The notes: generated from the letters alone by a model not told the origin. Shown: positions 1-9,232, numbered from the stretch's first letter. The stretch is 64,000 nt of DNA from Glaciimonas sp. PAMC28666 (GCF_016917355.1 NZ_CP070304.1:806001-870000), one strand, 5' to 3'. Program-made: numbers and translations.

Positions 1-366
1 ACCGTTACGCACCCGGTACTCGATCAAAGCCTCGTTGTGCGATAGCGGCTTGCCATTGTCTAACCGAACAAATTTTGCGGGTAAATGGGAGGTATCATCC
101 GGCACCATGATAACCGCCTTGCCGGTGATTGGCAGCGATGCAGAAGATCGCATAATATCGCGGGATAGTTGCCAGTCCAGCGCCATATAGTCCCCTTGCA
201 TCAATGACCGTGGATCGACCGGGGCCATCGCCAACGAGACGCTACGGCCATATTTAAGCAACTCTTCTTTGTGCCAGATCGCCTGATTGATGGCCGCCAG
301 TATCAACATCAGCCCGATCAATATCAACCCGCCGCGATTGCTTTTTACAATGCTTCGATCAAACAT
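1..366 (-). CDS. GDYXXLXY domain protein (partial, C-terminus off the left edge)
   Basis: About 122 residues are visible. The protein begins with a short cytoplasmic stretch and one hydrophobic segment (residues ~14-27), followed by an extracytoplasmic region carrying the family signature GDYMALDW near residue 60. The GDYXXLXY family is an uncharacterised single-pass membrane family normally encoded after DUF2157/DUF4401 membrane proteins, as here. The ATG at 364-366 lies inside the last codons of the upstream gene (8-bp overlap, ATGTTTGA), which points to translational coupling. The function is unknown. The family call is firm; the gene is cut by the window edge. Confidence 0.85.
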   Translation of the reverse strand, partial: MFDRSIVKSNRGGLILIGLMLILAAINQAIWHKEELLKYGRSVSLAMAPVDPRSLMQGDYMALDWQLSRDIMRSSASLPITGKAVIMVPDDTSHLPAKFVRLDNGKPLSHNEALIEYRVRNG

Positions 367-2614
367 TTTCCACCTTCACGGGCAGCCACCGTTGAAGAAA
401 ACAGGCCGTCAGCAGTAAGCCGCCGGCCGACATCAAACCAATGGATTTGACCAATAAGGTTAAATCCATTGAATAGTAAAACCACCCCAGATAACCTAGC
501 GAAGCGACGATACCAAGCGCAGTTATCCCAGATCGGCCCCGCGCAAACCCGAGCAACATCAACATGGCTCCCACAACAAAGCCAACCACCCACATTCCCA
601 GGATAGCGAATACCAGGCCGCACGCGAGGGTAAGCCGCCGCTGCATAGTTGATAAGGATGAGGATAATTGAACGACCAGCGCAAAAAATATCATGCCAAC
701 AATGGCAGGATCAAACAGGTATAGCCATCGATATAAGCTGTTGCCCAATCCGTCGCTACGATGATTATTTGCCACCTGCGTCAGCAACCAGGAGGGAAAC
801 CAAATGGTGGTAAGCGCAAGGCACAGCAGCGCCAACGTCAGACCGATAGTCACCGGCAAAAATGCGTGTCGCAGCCGCATCTGCCAGTACGACTCATCCA
901 GCCAGAGCAGCGCCACCAGTGCAGCGCAGATCGGCAGGACCGGACTTGGTCCGAGCCACATCAGGCAACCGATATGCAGCGCCAGCACCGCAAAAAAAGT
1001 ACATAGCAGGCGGTGTAAAAAATTAGGTATCAGTGTCACCAATAAAGCTTGAATCAAAGCGATGCAGAACAAAGGCCACGCGACATCGACGCCATAAGTC
1101 GCAAATAACCAAAAGCCCGCCATCCCTTGCCCCGCCAAACTTAATGCTAGTGCTATCTGATGCCACAAATCGGTATGGCCGGCTCTTAGCATTCCGTCAG
1201 CCACCGCAATCAAACCTAGCCCACCGATGAGTAAGGCGCTGTCTCCGCGCTGCAGATGATCGATTAAGAAAAAGCCAAAAAATGCCATCAGGAACAGGCC
1301 AGCCAACCAACCGCAAACGCCCAGCATCAAACGCATGAACCACGGTGCAGGCGGCTCTGGCGGCGACCACAGTGGTGCTGCGTTTGATAGCACACTACCT
1401 TCCTCATGCAACCGTTGCCAAAGGCGTAAATATGACATTTCCGAGGTATTTTTATCAGACACGATGTCGGACCCATTGATCAACGATTCAGGGCCGCTCA
1501 TTTCAACCACCGTGACCCAACTACGCTGCATGGACCGTAGCCAGAGTGCTGCCAAGGTTGAGGCAATAACCAGAAATAGTCCTACCACCATCAAACCGAT
1601 CATTGCAGGAAAATTTTGTCCGAAAAAGAGCATCCCAATTAACTGTCCGGTTCCCACCGCTATCAGCGCACAACAGCAACCGGTCAGCAAAACCAGGTCG
1701 CGGCGGCGGCGATAGAGCACGAAAAATCCAACAAATACGATCAACATAACAATCGAACTTAACTGAATCCAAACCGAGTGAGCACCTAGCCGATTTATAA
1801 GGCGACCGGATAAAAAAATAAAATGACTGGTACCTGACGCTAACGCCAGTAGGGCTGCAAAGCGGATGAAGATGCGATATCTATGCAAATTATCTGCGAT
1901 AGCGGACTTGGGATCACTACGGTATAAAACGATCTCAGTGCAGCCCCATATCAAGCCATTTAGCCAGAATAACCAAACGCTTAACGGTTTCCCTCCTTCC
2001 AGATTACTGAAGAAGCCAAACGTCGTATTCATGGGATATAACGTCAATGCCAGATTAAGCAATCCTAACCAAAGGCACCATGCAATATTCAGACGGGAGA
2101 CCAATACCCAGGGAAAGATTAAAATACTCCAGGTCAAAAATAATTGGTAGGAATCTGCGCCGGTTTGATAAGTCTGGCCAAAATAGGCCAGCAGCGCCCC
2201 ACAAAGCAACATCGCCGCCAGCAAAGCGGCCTGCCCCTTTAACGTATCCAGCGTAAAACGTCGCGCCAGTAATGCCGCTGCGATCAATAACCCCTGCAGT
2301 AAAATGAATTTGGCAAAGCGCGGCAAAGCGTCCCAATTAAAGGAAAAGAAAAAAATCACCCCAACGGCTAGAAACAAAACCCCTGCAAACAAACAAATAT
2401 TTTGCAGGAATTCTTTCCAGTCGGCACGCCCCGGCAACACACCTGAAAACCGCAAAGCACGCTCAGCCGCAATCGGCGATATTTTTTTTTCTTGCAGCCA
2501 CTGCGTTATCGCCGGGCGCATGGCAGCACCCTGACGTAGCGGAAGGTGCTCAGATGAAGAGTAAGATTCTTCGCCAGATTGCATGTGCGGCGTCGGTTGC
2601 AGCGTCACTTCCAT
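359..2614 (-). CDS. DUF2157 / DUF4401 polytopic membrane protein
   Basis: This 751-residue protein is made mostly of hydrophobic helices. The N-terminal ~60 residues are soluble and contain a DUF2157-type helix (around WLQEKKISPIAAERALRFSG), followed by many membrane segments. A hydrophilic insert lies near residues 370-420, and the C-terminal half is a second helical bundle of DUF4401 type. It overlaps the preceding acyltransferase gene by 10 bp and the following GDYXXLXY gene by 8 bp, so the three genes form one tight operon. Later in-frame ATGs at residues 11 and 32 are possible starts. No enzymatic motif is visible. A role in envelope physiology is suggested only by its partner genes. Confidence 0.8.
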   Translation of the reverse strand: MEVTLQPTPHMQSGEESYSSSEHLPLRQGAAMRPAITQWLQEKKISPIAAERALRFSGVLPGRADWKEFLQNICLFAGVLFLAVGVIFFFSFNWDALPRFAKFILLQGLLIAAALLARRFTLDTLKGQAALLAAMLLCGALLAYFGQTYQTGADSYQLFLTWSILIFPWVLVSRLNIAWCLWLGLLNLALTLYPMNTTFGFFSNLEGGKPLSVWLFWLNGLIWGCTEIVLYRSDPKSAIADNLHRYRIFIRFAALLALASGTSHFIFLSGRLINRLGAHSVWIQLSSIVMLIVFVGFFVLYRRRRDLVLLTGCCCALIAVGTGQLIGMLFFGQNFPAMIGLMVVGLFLVIASTLAALWLRSMQRSWVTVVEMSGPESLINGSDIVSDKNTSEMSYLRLWQRLHEEGSVLSNAAPLWSPPEPPAPWFMRLMLGVCGWLAGLFLMAFFGFFLIDHLQRGDSALLIGGLGLIAVADGMLRAGHTDLWHQIALALSLAGQGMAGFWLFATYGVDVAWPLFCIALIQALLVTLIPNFLHRLLCTFFAVLALHIGCLMWLGPSPVLPICAALVALLWLDESYWQMRLRHAFLPVTIGLTLALLCLALTTIWFPSWLLTQVANNHRSDGLGNSLYRWLYLFDPAIVGMIFFALVVQLSSSLSTMQRRLTLACGLVFAILGMWVVGFVVGAMLMLLGFARGRSGITALGIVASLGYLGWFYYSMDLTLLVKSIGLMSAGGLLLTACFLQRWLPVKVENV

Positions 2615-4500
2615 GCACCCCGCAAATCCTGCACCTGTTGTTGTAGATATTCTGGCGTCGCATCGGCTGGGACAACGGCTTTTCCTACTGCCAATTCCAA
2701 CACTGACAACGGGCCGCGTTTGAACGAGCGCCCAAATGGATTGCCTTCGCTATGGGTCCACATGCTGCCCCACAATCCACGCAAAGCCATCGGAATGACC
2801 GGAACCGGCGACCGTGCAATAATTTTACTGACGCCTCCGCGAAATGCACTGATATCACCGTTAGTAGTCAATTTACCTTCTGGAAAAATGCAGATCAGGT
2901 CGCCTTCTTCAAGTGCTTTCGCGATGTCCGAAAAACTTTTCTCCATCAATACCGGATCTTCTTTTGCCGACGCGATCGGTATTGCTTTGCTATTTCTAAA
3001 TACCCACGCCAAAACCGGTATTTTGAAAATCCTATGATCCATCACAAAACGGATGGGGCGCGGGCTGGCTGCCATAATCACAATCGCGTCCACATAACTG
3101 ACGTGGTTACACACCAGCATCGCCGCGCCATGCTCCGGAATTCTGCTTATATCCACGGTACGTACGCGATGGATGGTATGGATCAAAATCCACGCCAAAA
3201 ACCGCACCAGATATTCTGGCACTACGGAGAAAATGTAGATGGCTACCACTGCGTTAAGGATAGCTGTCACCATAAAAATTTGCGGAATCGTGAGGCCTGC
3301 TTTTAACAACACCATCGCCAGGAGCGCGGCCACAACCATAAACAAAGCGTTCATGATATTCATCCCTGCTATCGTGCGCGACAAATGCGCTGGATCGCTG
3401 CGCGTTTGAATCACGGCAAACAAGGGAACAATATACAGGCCGCCGAACAATCCGATCATCAGGCAATCAAACAGAATTCGTACGCTGCTATGCTGTGCGA
3501 AAAAACCCATAAAATCGACCGTACCGGTGTTGGTGTATCCCTGACTTGCCAGAAACAGATCAAAACCGAATACTGATAATCCAATCGCGCCAAATGGCAC
3601 TAAACCAATTTCCACCTTATGACCGGAGAGTCGCTCACAAAGCAGCGAACCGCCGCCGACACCGAGCGAAAATACCGTCAACAATAAAACGAAAACACTG
3701 TGATCTCCATGCAAATAGTTTTTCGCATAAAGTGGAAATTGAGCCAACATGATTGCGCCATAAAACCAGAACCACGAATTGCCCATCATTGCCAAAAATA
3801 CTGGGCGATTCTGACGTGAGAAACGCAAATTGCGAACCGTTTCAGTAATGGGATTCCAATTGATTTTCAAGTCAGGTTCCGGCGCTGGCGTCAGCGGAAT
3901 TCGGCGGCTAAATAACCAGCCGACGATTGCGATGAGAATAGTGCCGCCGGCTACCAGTTCGATTCCCCACGACTGGTGCACGACCAATACCGCGCCCAGA
4001 ATTTCGCCCAGCAAGATACCGACAAAAGTCCCCATCTCAATGACGCCATTACCGCCGATTAATTCATCTTTTTTTAGTTGTTGGGGGAGATAGGCGTATT
4101 TAACAGGGCCAAAAAGGGTTGAATGCAAGCCCATACCCACGATGGCTGCCACTAACACCCAGAGATTATGGTTCAGCCAGCCGAATGCCGCTAACGACAT
4201 AATGGCGATTTCCAGTAGTTTTACAGACCGGGCTATGCGAGACTTTTCGAATTTGTCGGCGAATTGACCCGATGTTGCCGAGAATAGTAAAAAAGGCAAA
4301 ATAAACAATCCCGGTATAAGATTATTCAGGAAGCCGGGGTCCATGCTGGTCCAGCTCAACGCGTCGTACGTCAGAATCGTGAGCAACGCTGTCTTGAAAA
4401 CATTGTCGTTAAAGGCGCCAAAAAATTGCGTCCAGAAAAATGGCGCAAAACGGCGTTGGCTCAGCAATGTAAATTGATTCGGTCGATTTGATGGTTGCAT
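2605..4500 (-). CDS. MFS (LplT-like) transporter fused to a PlsC-type acyltransferase
   Basis: The first ~410 of 631 residues form a twelve-helix major-facilitator domain resembling the lysophospholipid flippase LplT. The remaining ~190 residues form a 1-acylglycerol-phosphate acyltransferase domain with the HX4D motif NHVSYVD (residues ~461-468) and the FPEGKLT block ~70 residues later. Such proteins are thought to import lyso-phospholipids across the inner membrane and re-acylate them. In enterobacteria this job is split between LplT and Aas, but the acyl-ACP synthetase half of Aas is absent here. It is the first gene of the minus-strand operon. The start ATG at 4498-4500 gives a normal MFS N-terminus. 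Domain assignment is confident; the substrate is inferred. Confidence 0.88.
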   Translation of the reverse strand: MQPSNRPNQFTLLSQRRFAPFFWTQFFGAFNDNVFKTALLTILTYDALSWTSMDPGFLNNLIPGLFILPFLLFSATSGQFADKFEKSRIARSVKLLEIAIMSLAAFGWLNHNLWVLVAAIVGMGLHSTLFGPVKYAYLPQQLKKDELIGGNGVIEMGTFVGILLGEILGAVLVVHQSWGIELVAGGTILIAIVGWLFSRRIPLTPAPEPDLKINWNPITETVRNLRFSRQNRPVFLAMMGNSWFWFYGAIMLAQFPLYAKNYLHGDHSVFVLLLTVFSLGVGGGSLLCERLSGHKVEIGLVPFGAIGLSVFGFDLFLASQGYTNTGTVDFMGFFAQHSSVRILFDCLMIGLFGGLYIVPLFAVIQTRSDPAHLSRTIAGMNIMNALFMVVAALLAMVLLKAGLTIPQIFMVTAILNAVVAIYIFSVVPEYLVRFLAWILIHTIHRVRTVDISRIPEHGAAMLVCNHVSYVDAIVIMAASPRPIRFVMDHRIFKIPVLAWVFRNSKAIPIASAKEDPVLMEKSFSDIAKALEEGDLICIFPEGKLTTNGDISAFRGGVSKIIARSPVPVIPMALRGLWGSMWTHSEGNPFGRSFKRGPLSVLELAVGKAVVPADATPEYLQQQVQDLRGAWK

Positions 4501-4951
4501 GGGCGATCAATAAGTTAAAAACAGTACCTCAGGAATGCTCCTTCGGCGATTGTAGGTCGACTGCGTCGCATTGTGACATAGGCGCCTTCTCTCATTACCG
4601 CGTCGACATTTAAATTTAGCCGGGAGTTACGTTTTATATCTGAGCGCAGAAGCACATGCGCGTCACGTCACGTCATGCTGATCCCGTCGTGCGTATCCGA
4701 CCATGATCGCACGCAGCCGATTACCTGATTGCCGATCGGCTCAGATTTCGGCGCTATTTTCACCAATTTTTATTACTGGATGATGATCGACCTCGACGAA
4801 AGTGCGCCAGGTATTCCAAAATCCGACCACAAATGTAAAAAAAACCGTCAGCAGCGACTAATTGCCACTAACGGTTTTTCTAATATTTGATCAAAATTAA
4901 CTAACGCCCGCACATTTAACAGGGCAGAACTGTTAAAGCTTTGCTTCCCAA
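4501..4951. other. Intergenic region, no gene seen
   Basis: This stretch of 451 bp lies between the start of the LplT/PlsC gene and the end of the CBS gene. It should contain the promoter of the minus-strand operon near 4500-4600, but no clear -35/-10 pair stands out. A short CGTCA repeat (around 4664-4675) and a terminator hairpin (4833-4880) are the only structures I see. Confidence 0.5.
4833..4880 (-). terminator. Rho-independent terminator of the CBS gene
   Basis: Read on the minus strand, AAAAACCGTTAG pairs with CTGACGGTTTTT (12 bp, one G-U) and is followed by a run of eight T. It lies about 70 bp past the CBS-protein stop codon, as expected for its terminator. Confidence 0.8.
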
Positions 4952-5407
4952 TCAATCGTCAGGCGATGGCAAATTCGAAGGCCAATCCCGGATATAGGCT
5001 TTCAGCATCTTGTTTTCAAAGCCCTGCGCATCCAGAACCGCCTTAGCGACATCATAAAATGACATGACGCCAAGCAAGGTGTTTGCATCCATCACCGGAA
5101 CGTAGCGCGCGTGGCGCTCCAGCATGATGCGCCGCACTTCATTCACCTCAGTATCGGGGGTAATCGTGATGGGACTGTCGTCCATGTGTTTTCGCACGGT
5201 GTTGGTGCCTACCTCGCCGCCATTTTCGTGGATCGCCTTAAGCACTTCGCGAAACGTCAGCATTCCCACCAGCGTGCCGAATTCCATCACTACGAGCGAC
5301 CCGATATCCTTCTCGGCCATCGTATTGGTCGCCTCTAGTAGCGGTGTCTCCGGTGTCACCGTATAGAGGATGTTGCCTTTGACTTTGAGTATTTCAGAAA
5401 CTTTCAT
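4952..5407 (-). CDS. CBS-domain pair protein
   Basis: This 151-residue cytoplasmic protein consists almost entirely of two CBS domains (about residues 8-60 and 75-130). Landmarks are the GSLVV...VGMLTFREV strand-helix of the first repeat and the YVPV...LGVMSFYDV of the second. CBS pairs bind adenosine nucleotides or S-adenosylmethionine and usually act as regulatory modules. No catalytic domain is attached, so it is probably a stand-alone energy-sensing or regulatory protein. It is transcribed divergently from metY. The partner is unknown. Confidence 0.9.
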   Translation of the reverse strand: MKVSEILKVKGNILYTVTPETPLLEATNTMAEKDIGSLVVMEFGTLVGMLTFREVLKAIHENGGEVGTNTVRKHMDDSPITITPDTEVNEVRRIMLERHARYVPVMDANTLLGVMSFYDVAKAVLDAQGFENKMLKAYIRDWPSNLPSPDD

Positions 5408-5707
5408 TGGGTCATCCTGCCTTTGCTTGTTATGCTTGTATCGAGGAACCTGTCAGACTTTGTAATCGGCAAAAATGTTTGAACGCCTCATTTTCACCGA
5501 CCTTAAGCAAGATAGTCCCACTATTGCCACAAAAAATCAGCAAAAAATTGCGTTGTTCAGTTACTTTTTTCTTCAACGCCCTAAAGCCGTTCAGATTCCT
5601 TGAATGTAGCTTAAGCCCGTTGAAAAATCTAGCACTGACTGAAACACTGACCATTCAAGACTAAAAACCGTACCACAAACAATTATAAATTAGGAGAATT
5701 CGTCGTC
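5408..5707. other. Divergent promoter region between the CBS gene and metY
   Basis: These 300 bp separate two divergent starts. A good Shine-Dalgarno AGGAG (5692-5696) precedes metY. I looked for the pairing of a SAM-type riboswitch, which is common upstream of methionine genes, and did not find one. No ORF here looks real. Confidence 0.5.
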
Positions 5708-7039
5708 ATGCGTAAACCACCCTCCCCTGGTTTTGATACTCTATCACTCCACGCTGGTGCTGTCCCTGATCCAACCACCGGAGCCAGAGCGACTCCAATT
5801 TACCTTACTTCGGCTTTTGTCTTTAAAGACTCCGATCACGCTGCGTCATTATTTAATATGGAACGTGCCGGACACATTTATTCGCGCATTTCGAATCCGA
5901 CCAACGCGGTGTTGGAAGAACGCATTGCAGCGCTCGAAGGGGGCGTCGCCGGGATCGCTGTCGCCAGCGGTCAGGCGGCATTGCATCTCGGTCTTGCGAC
6001 GATTGCTGGTGCGGGTTCACACGTCGTCGCGTCGCGTGCGCTGTACGGTGGTTCGCACAACCTGCTGGCTTACACCATGAAACGCTTTGGCATCGACACC
6101 ACCTTCGTCGATCCACGCGATCTGGACGCCTGGCGCGCGGCGATTCAGCCGAATACCAAAGTATTATTCGGCGAGACGCTGGGTAATCCCGGTCTTGATG
6201 TCCTCGACATAGGCCGGGTTGCAGCACTCGCGCACGAGCACTATCTGCCGCTGATGGTTGACTCAACCTTCACCACACCCTATTTACTGCGTCCTTTCGA
6301 TCATGGAGCTGATCTGGTGCTGCATTCCGCGACCAAATTTCTCTGCGGCCATGGCACCGCTATTGGTGGCCTGCTGGTGGACGGCGGCACCTTCGACTGG
6401 CAACAAGCCTATGAAAAGACTGGCCGCTTCGGCGAGCTATGTGCGCCTTATGACGGCTTTCACGGCATGGTGTTTTCGGAGGAGTCGACCGTAGCGCCAT
6501 TTTCTTTACGTGCTCGCCGCGAGGGCCTGCGCGATTTTGGCGCCGCAATGAGTCCGCACAATGCTTTTGCCATCTTGCAAGGAGTGGAAACATTGGCCTT
6601 AAGAATGGAAAAACACGTTGCTAACACCCGGAAAGTCGTCGAATTTTTAGTGAGTCAGGATGCGGTTGAGTCGGTGGCGTATCCGGAACTCTCCTCCCAT
6701 CCCGATTATGCGTTGGCAAAAAATCTCTTGCCGAAAGGCTGCGGCGCGGTCTTTTCGTTCAATTTGAAAGGTGATCGCGCAGCGGGCCGCCGCATGGTGG
6801 AGTCCTTAAAAATATTTTCCCATCTGGCGAACGTCGGAGACGCTAAATCTTTGGTCATTCACCCGGCGTCTACCACCCATTTCCGCGTACCCAGTGACCA
6901 GCTTGCCGCTTCAGGCATTGGAGAAGGCACTCTCCGGTTATCAGTCGGACTGGAAAATGTTGACGATTTGATTGAGGATCTGGCATTTGGCATAAAAGCT
7001 GCACAGCGGACCTCAGTCCCGTCAAAAAAGGGAGCTTGA
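5708..7039 (+). CDS. metY: O-acetylhomoserine sulfhydrylase (aminocarboxypropyltransferase)
   Basis: This PLP enzyme of the Cys/Met-metabolism family makes homocysteine from O-acetylhomoserine and sulfide in methionine biosynthesis. The length of 443 residues fits MetY rather than the shorter MetZ/MetB. Landmarks are LSLHAG near the N-terminus, YSRISNPTN (58-66), ASGQAA for the cofactor phosphate, D185 in VDSTF and the Schiff-base lysine K210 in HSATK. The ATG follows AGGAG by 11 bp. One base separates its stop from the next gene (TGAaATG), so the hydrolase downstream is co-translated. The alternative is O-succinylhomoserine specificity, which cannot be excluded from sequence alone. Confidence 0.9.
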   Translation: MRKPPSPGFDTLSLHAGAVPDPTTGARATPIYLTSAFVFKDSDHAASLFNMERAGHIYSRISNPTNAVLEERIAALEGGVAGIAVASGQAALHLGLATIAGAGSHVVASRALYGGSHNLLAYTMKRFGIDTTFVDPRDLDAWRAAIQPNTKVLFGETLGNPGLDVLDIGRVAALAHEHYLPLMVDSTFTTPYLLRPFDHGADLVLHSATKFLCGHGTAIGGLLVDGGTFDWQQAYEKTGRFGELCAPYDGFHGMVFSEESTVAPFSLRARREGLRDFGAAMSPHNAFAILQGVETLALRMEKHVANTRKVVEFLVSQDAVESVAYPELSSHPDYALAKNLLPKGCGAVFSFNLKGDRAAGRRMVESLKIFSHLANVGDAKSLVIHPASTTHFRVPSDQLAASGIGEGTLRLSVGLENVDDLIEDLAFGIKAAQRTSVPSKKGA

Positions 7040-7040
7040 A

Positions 7041-7937
7041 ATGTTAATTAATGTTCAAGGACACGATGCCTATTGCTACACCGGCGGCAAACCCTTCGAT
7101 CCCGCATTACCAACCGCAGTGTTCATTCACGGCGCACAAAACGACCATTCAGTCTGGATTCTACAAACCCGCTATTTTGCCCATCACGGATTCAGCGTGC
7201 TGGCGATTGATTTACCGGGACACGGACGTAGCCAGGGCGCCCCACTAACCGCTGTTGAGGCAATATCAGACTGGCTGTTGAAGCTGCTAAAAACTGTAAA
7301 CGTGACGAATGCGCTACTGATTGGCCATAGTATCGGCTCTCTGATTGCTCTGGAGGCGGTCGCCCGAAGCTCTTCTCCGATGGTGATCGGTGGCATCGCC
7401 ATGCTCGCAAGCGCGTACCCGATGAACGTTTCAGAATTATTACTAGATGCCGCAAATCACGATCAACCTTCAGCCATCGCGATGGTGAACAAATGGTCAC
7501 ATGCTAATTTCGTTCAAAAACCGTCCTGTCCCGGTCCCGGTTTTTTTGTTCTGGGGGGTAGTCAACGCCTGATGGAGCACATCGCACATCGCGATCAGCG
7601 CAATGTTGCCAAAGTACCAGAAGCGGCCTCCCAACAAAATGGAACGGATGCGGCGATTGCAAATCAGGGCGACACGGTTTTTTATACCGATTTCATCGCC
7701 TGCAATACCTATCGAAACGGTGATGCAGCGGCTTCCGCGATTCGCTGCCCCGCCCTATTCTTGCTAGGGAAGCGCGACCTCATGACGCCGCCAAAGGCTG
7801 CTAAGGCTATCACCAGCGCTATTCCCCAGGCCAAAGTTGTACTGATCGACAGCGGACATGCGCTAATGGCAGAGCAACCCGATGCTGTGCTTGAGCAACT
7901 ATTTACTTTCGCCAGCGGCATTATCTGGCCAGAGTAA
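7041..7937 (+). CDS. Alpha/beta-fold hydrolase
   Basis: This 298-residue soluble hydrolase has the oxyanion region FIHGAQNDH, the DLPGHGRS strand turn, the nucleophile elbow GHSIG (Ser97), an acid in LGKRDLMTPP and a catalytic histidine in DSGHALM. These are the usual order and spacing of the Ser-Asp-His triad. It is in an operon with metY, one base downstream. That linkage recurs in Burkholderiales as far as I recall, but the substrate is not known. An esterase or thioesterase side role near methionine metabolism is only a guess. Confidence 0.87.
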   Translation: MLINVQGHDAYCYTGGKPFDPALPTAVFIHGAQNDHSVWILQTRYFAHHGFSVLAIDLPGHGRSQGAPLTAVEAISDWLLKLLKTVNVTNALLIGHSIGSLIALEAVARSSSPMVIGGIAMLASAYPMNVSELLLDAANHDQPSAIAMVNKWSHANFVQKPSCPGPGFFVLGGSQRLMEHIAHRDQRNVAKVPEAASQQNGTDAAIANQGDTVFYTDFIACNTYRNGDAAASAIRCPALFLLGKRDLMTPPKAAKAITSAIPQAKVVLIDSGHALMAEQPDAVLEQLFTFASGIIWPE

Positions 7938-7974
7938 GATTGTCAGGATGCTGGTGCAAACGACGGAGCTCTAA

Positions 7975-8313
7975 ATGCGTGAAGAAACCACAAAAAAAGT
8001 GAGGGGCGCTGAAAAAAATTATGCGTCCTTTGCCGACTTCTATCCCGACTATCTTAGTCAGCACGCCAACCGCATCTCCCGTCGATTGCACTTTATTGGC
8101 TCGACCCTGGCGCTTTTATCGTTTATTACGCTGCTAGCGACAGGTAAACCCTGGTGGTTATTGATGGCTGTATTAAGCGGATACGGTTTTGCGTGGGTCG
8201 GCCATTTCTTCTTCGAAAAGAACCGGCCCGCAACTTTTAGTCATCCGCTTTATTCATTGCGCGGCGATTGGGTAATGTTTCGCCAAATGATGACAGGAAA
8301 AATAACTTTTTAA
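7975..8313 (+). CDS. DUF962 / Mpo1-like membrane protein
   Basis: This 112-residue protein carries the family pattern: FYPDYLSQHANRISRRLH at residues ~20-37, two hydrophobic helices (~41-55 and ~60-75), then WVGHFFFEKNRPATF and the GDW block. Yeast Mpo1, the best-known relative, is an iron-dependent dioxygenase that alpha-oxidises 2-hydroxy fatty acids. The histidines (HANR, LHFIG, GHFFFEKN) match that family. It follows the hydrolase by 37 bp and may share its transcript. Whether the bacterial protein has the same activity is inference. Confidence 0.85.
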   Translation: MREETTKKVRGAEKNYASFADFYPDYLSQHANRISRRLHFIGSTLALLSFITLLATGKPWWLLMAVLSGYGFAWVGHFFFEKNRPATFSHPLYSLRGDWVMFRQMMTGKITF

Positions 8314-8696
8314 CGGTTTTTGCTTTAATGCATTTGTTTTATTTCAACATTATCCTTAAGAAAAGGATTACTATTTCATCTCCAGGAAAATTTATTTTAA
8401 TTTGTTTGGTAAATCGGTCCTCGAAAATATCTCCCAAAGCGTTAAGCATTTGATAGGTAGACTTACCGTTTGTCCAAGGTGTCACATAGGTGCCGGTAAG
8501 TACCATATAAGGCACACATAAGTGTCAATTTTTGTGACACATCACTTCACGCACTATTTCAAGCTGCCTCTCAATCTGCATTTACTTTCGCCATACCTTG
8601 TTTTTGCGCTAAAAAACACCGCTCTACACCGTTCTCAATGTAATCCATATGCAATAGTATTTTGAATGTAATTCAAACAACTTTTGGAGAAGCACG
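8314..8696. other. Intergenic region with interleaved inverted repeats
   Basis: This 383-bp AT-rich gap separates the DUF962 and DUF3761 genes. No ORF looks real. The middle (8461-8540) holds a cluster of short inverted repeats described separately. GGAG of TTTTGGAGAAGC (8682-8693) is the ribosome-binding site of the next gene. Confidence 0.5.
8461..8540. repeat. Interleaved inverted repeats (pseudoknot-like)
   Basis: ACTTACCG (8461-8468) pairs with CGGTAAGT (8494-8501). Inside that loop GTGTCAC (8479-8485) pairs with GTGACAC (8534-8540). GTGCC (8490-8494) can also pair with GGCAC (8511-8515). The first two stems interleave as in an H-type pseudoknot. Seen directly; function unknown. Confidence 0.5.
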
Positions 8697-9167
8697 ATGA
8701 AAATGACGCTCGCAATGATCGCTTTGACCGCTGGACTGACCTTTTCCGCTAGCGGGTTCGCGCAAACTGCGCCTGCTACGGCGCCTGCCGGGACTTCCGG
8801 GCTATGCAAGGACGGCTCGTACTCTTCCGGGGCGACAAAAAAAGGTGCTTGCTCGAATCATGGCGGTGTTAAAGACTGGTATGTGCAAGCTGCCGGAACA
8901 AGCCCGGCAGCCATGGCCGCCGCTCCTGCCGCACCCGCTCCCGCTGTGGCAGCCGCAGCCGCTTCACCAATGAAAAGCCCCGCCCTTCCTGCAGCAACCG
9001 CAGCAGCAGGTGGTGGCGCCGGCAAAGTCTGGGTCAATACCAGTTCCAAGACCTATCATTGTTCAGGTTCCAAATGGTATGGAACAACCAAGTCGGGTTC
9101 TTATATGACAGAACCAGCAGCCAAAGCGGCTGGCAATCACGCTGACCACGGTAAAGCCTGCACTTAA
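8697..9167 (+). CDS. Secreted DUF3761 protein
   Basis: This 156-residue protein has a clear Sec signal peptide (MKMTLAMIALTAG... cleaved after GFA, ~residue 22). A cysteine-containing DUF3761 unit follows (CKDGSYS...GACSNHGGVKDW, ~37-62). A long Ala/Pro-rich linker leads to a second small unit with HCSGSKWYGTTKSG and a final Cys. DUF3761 proteins are exported and of unknown function. Four cysteines are available for disulphides in the periplasm. A GGAG ribosome-binding site sits 8 bp before the ATG and a strong terminator follows, so the gene is monocistronic. Confidence 0.87.
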   Translation: MKMTLAMIALTAGLTFSASGFAQTAPATAPAGTSGLCKDGSYSSGATKKGACSNHGGVKDWYVQAAGTSPAAMAAAPAAPAPAVAAAAASPMKSPALPAATAAAGGGAGKVWVNTSSKTYHCSGSKWYGTTKSGSYMTEPAAKAAGNHADHGKACT

Positions 9168-9202
9168 TGTGAGCGTTTAGCCTCTATTAAAAACTGTATG
9201 CG

Positions 9203-9232
9203 AAAGCGCCCCAACTCCGGGGCGCTTTTTTA
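9203..9232 (+). terminator. Rho-independent terminator
   Basis: AAGCGCCCC and GGGGCGCTT form a 9-bp GC-rich stem around a 5-6 base loop, followed directly by TTTTTATT. It lies about 36 bp after the DUF3761 stop codon. Confidence 0.9.

Noticed and set aside
345-623. 92-codon minus-strand frame near the left edge
   Set aside because: It is a shadow of the DUF2157/DUF4401 gene in another frame.
5408-5707. SAM riboswitch ahead of metY
   Set aside because: I could not find the nested stems and conserved cores of SAM-I, SAM-II or related classes.
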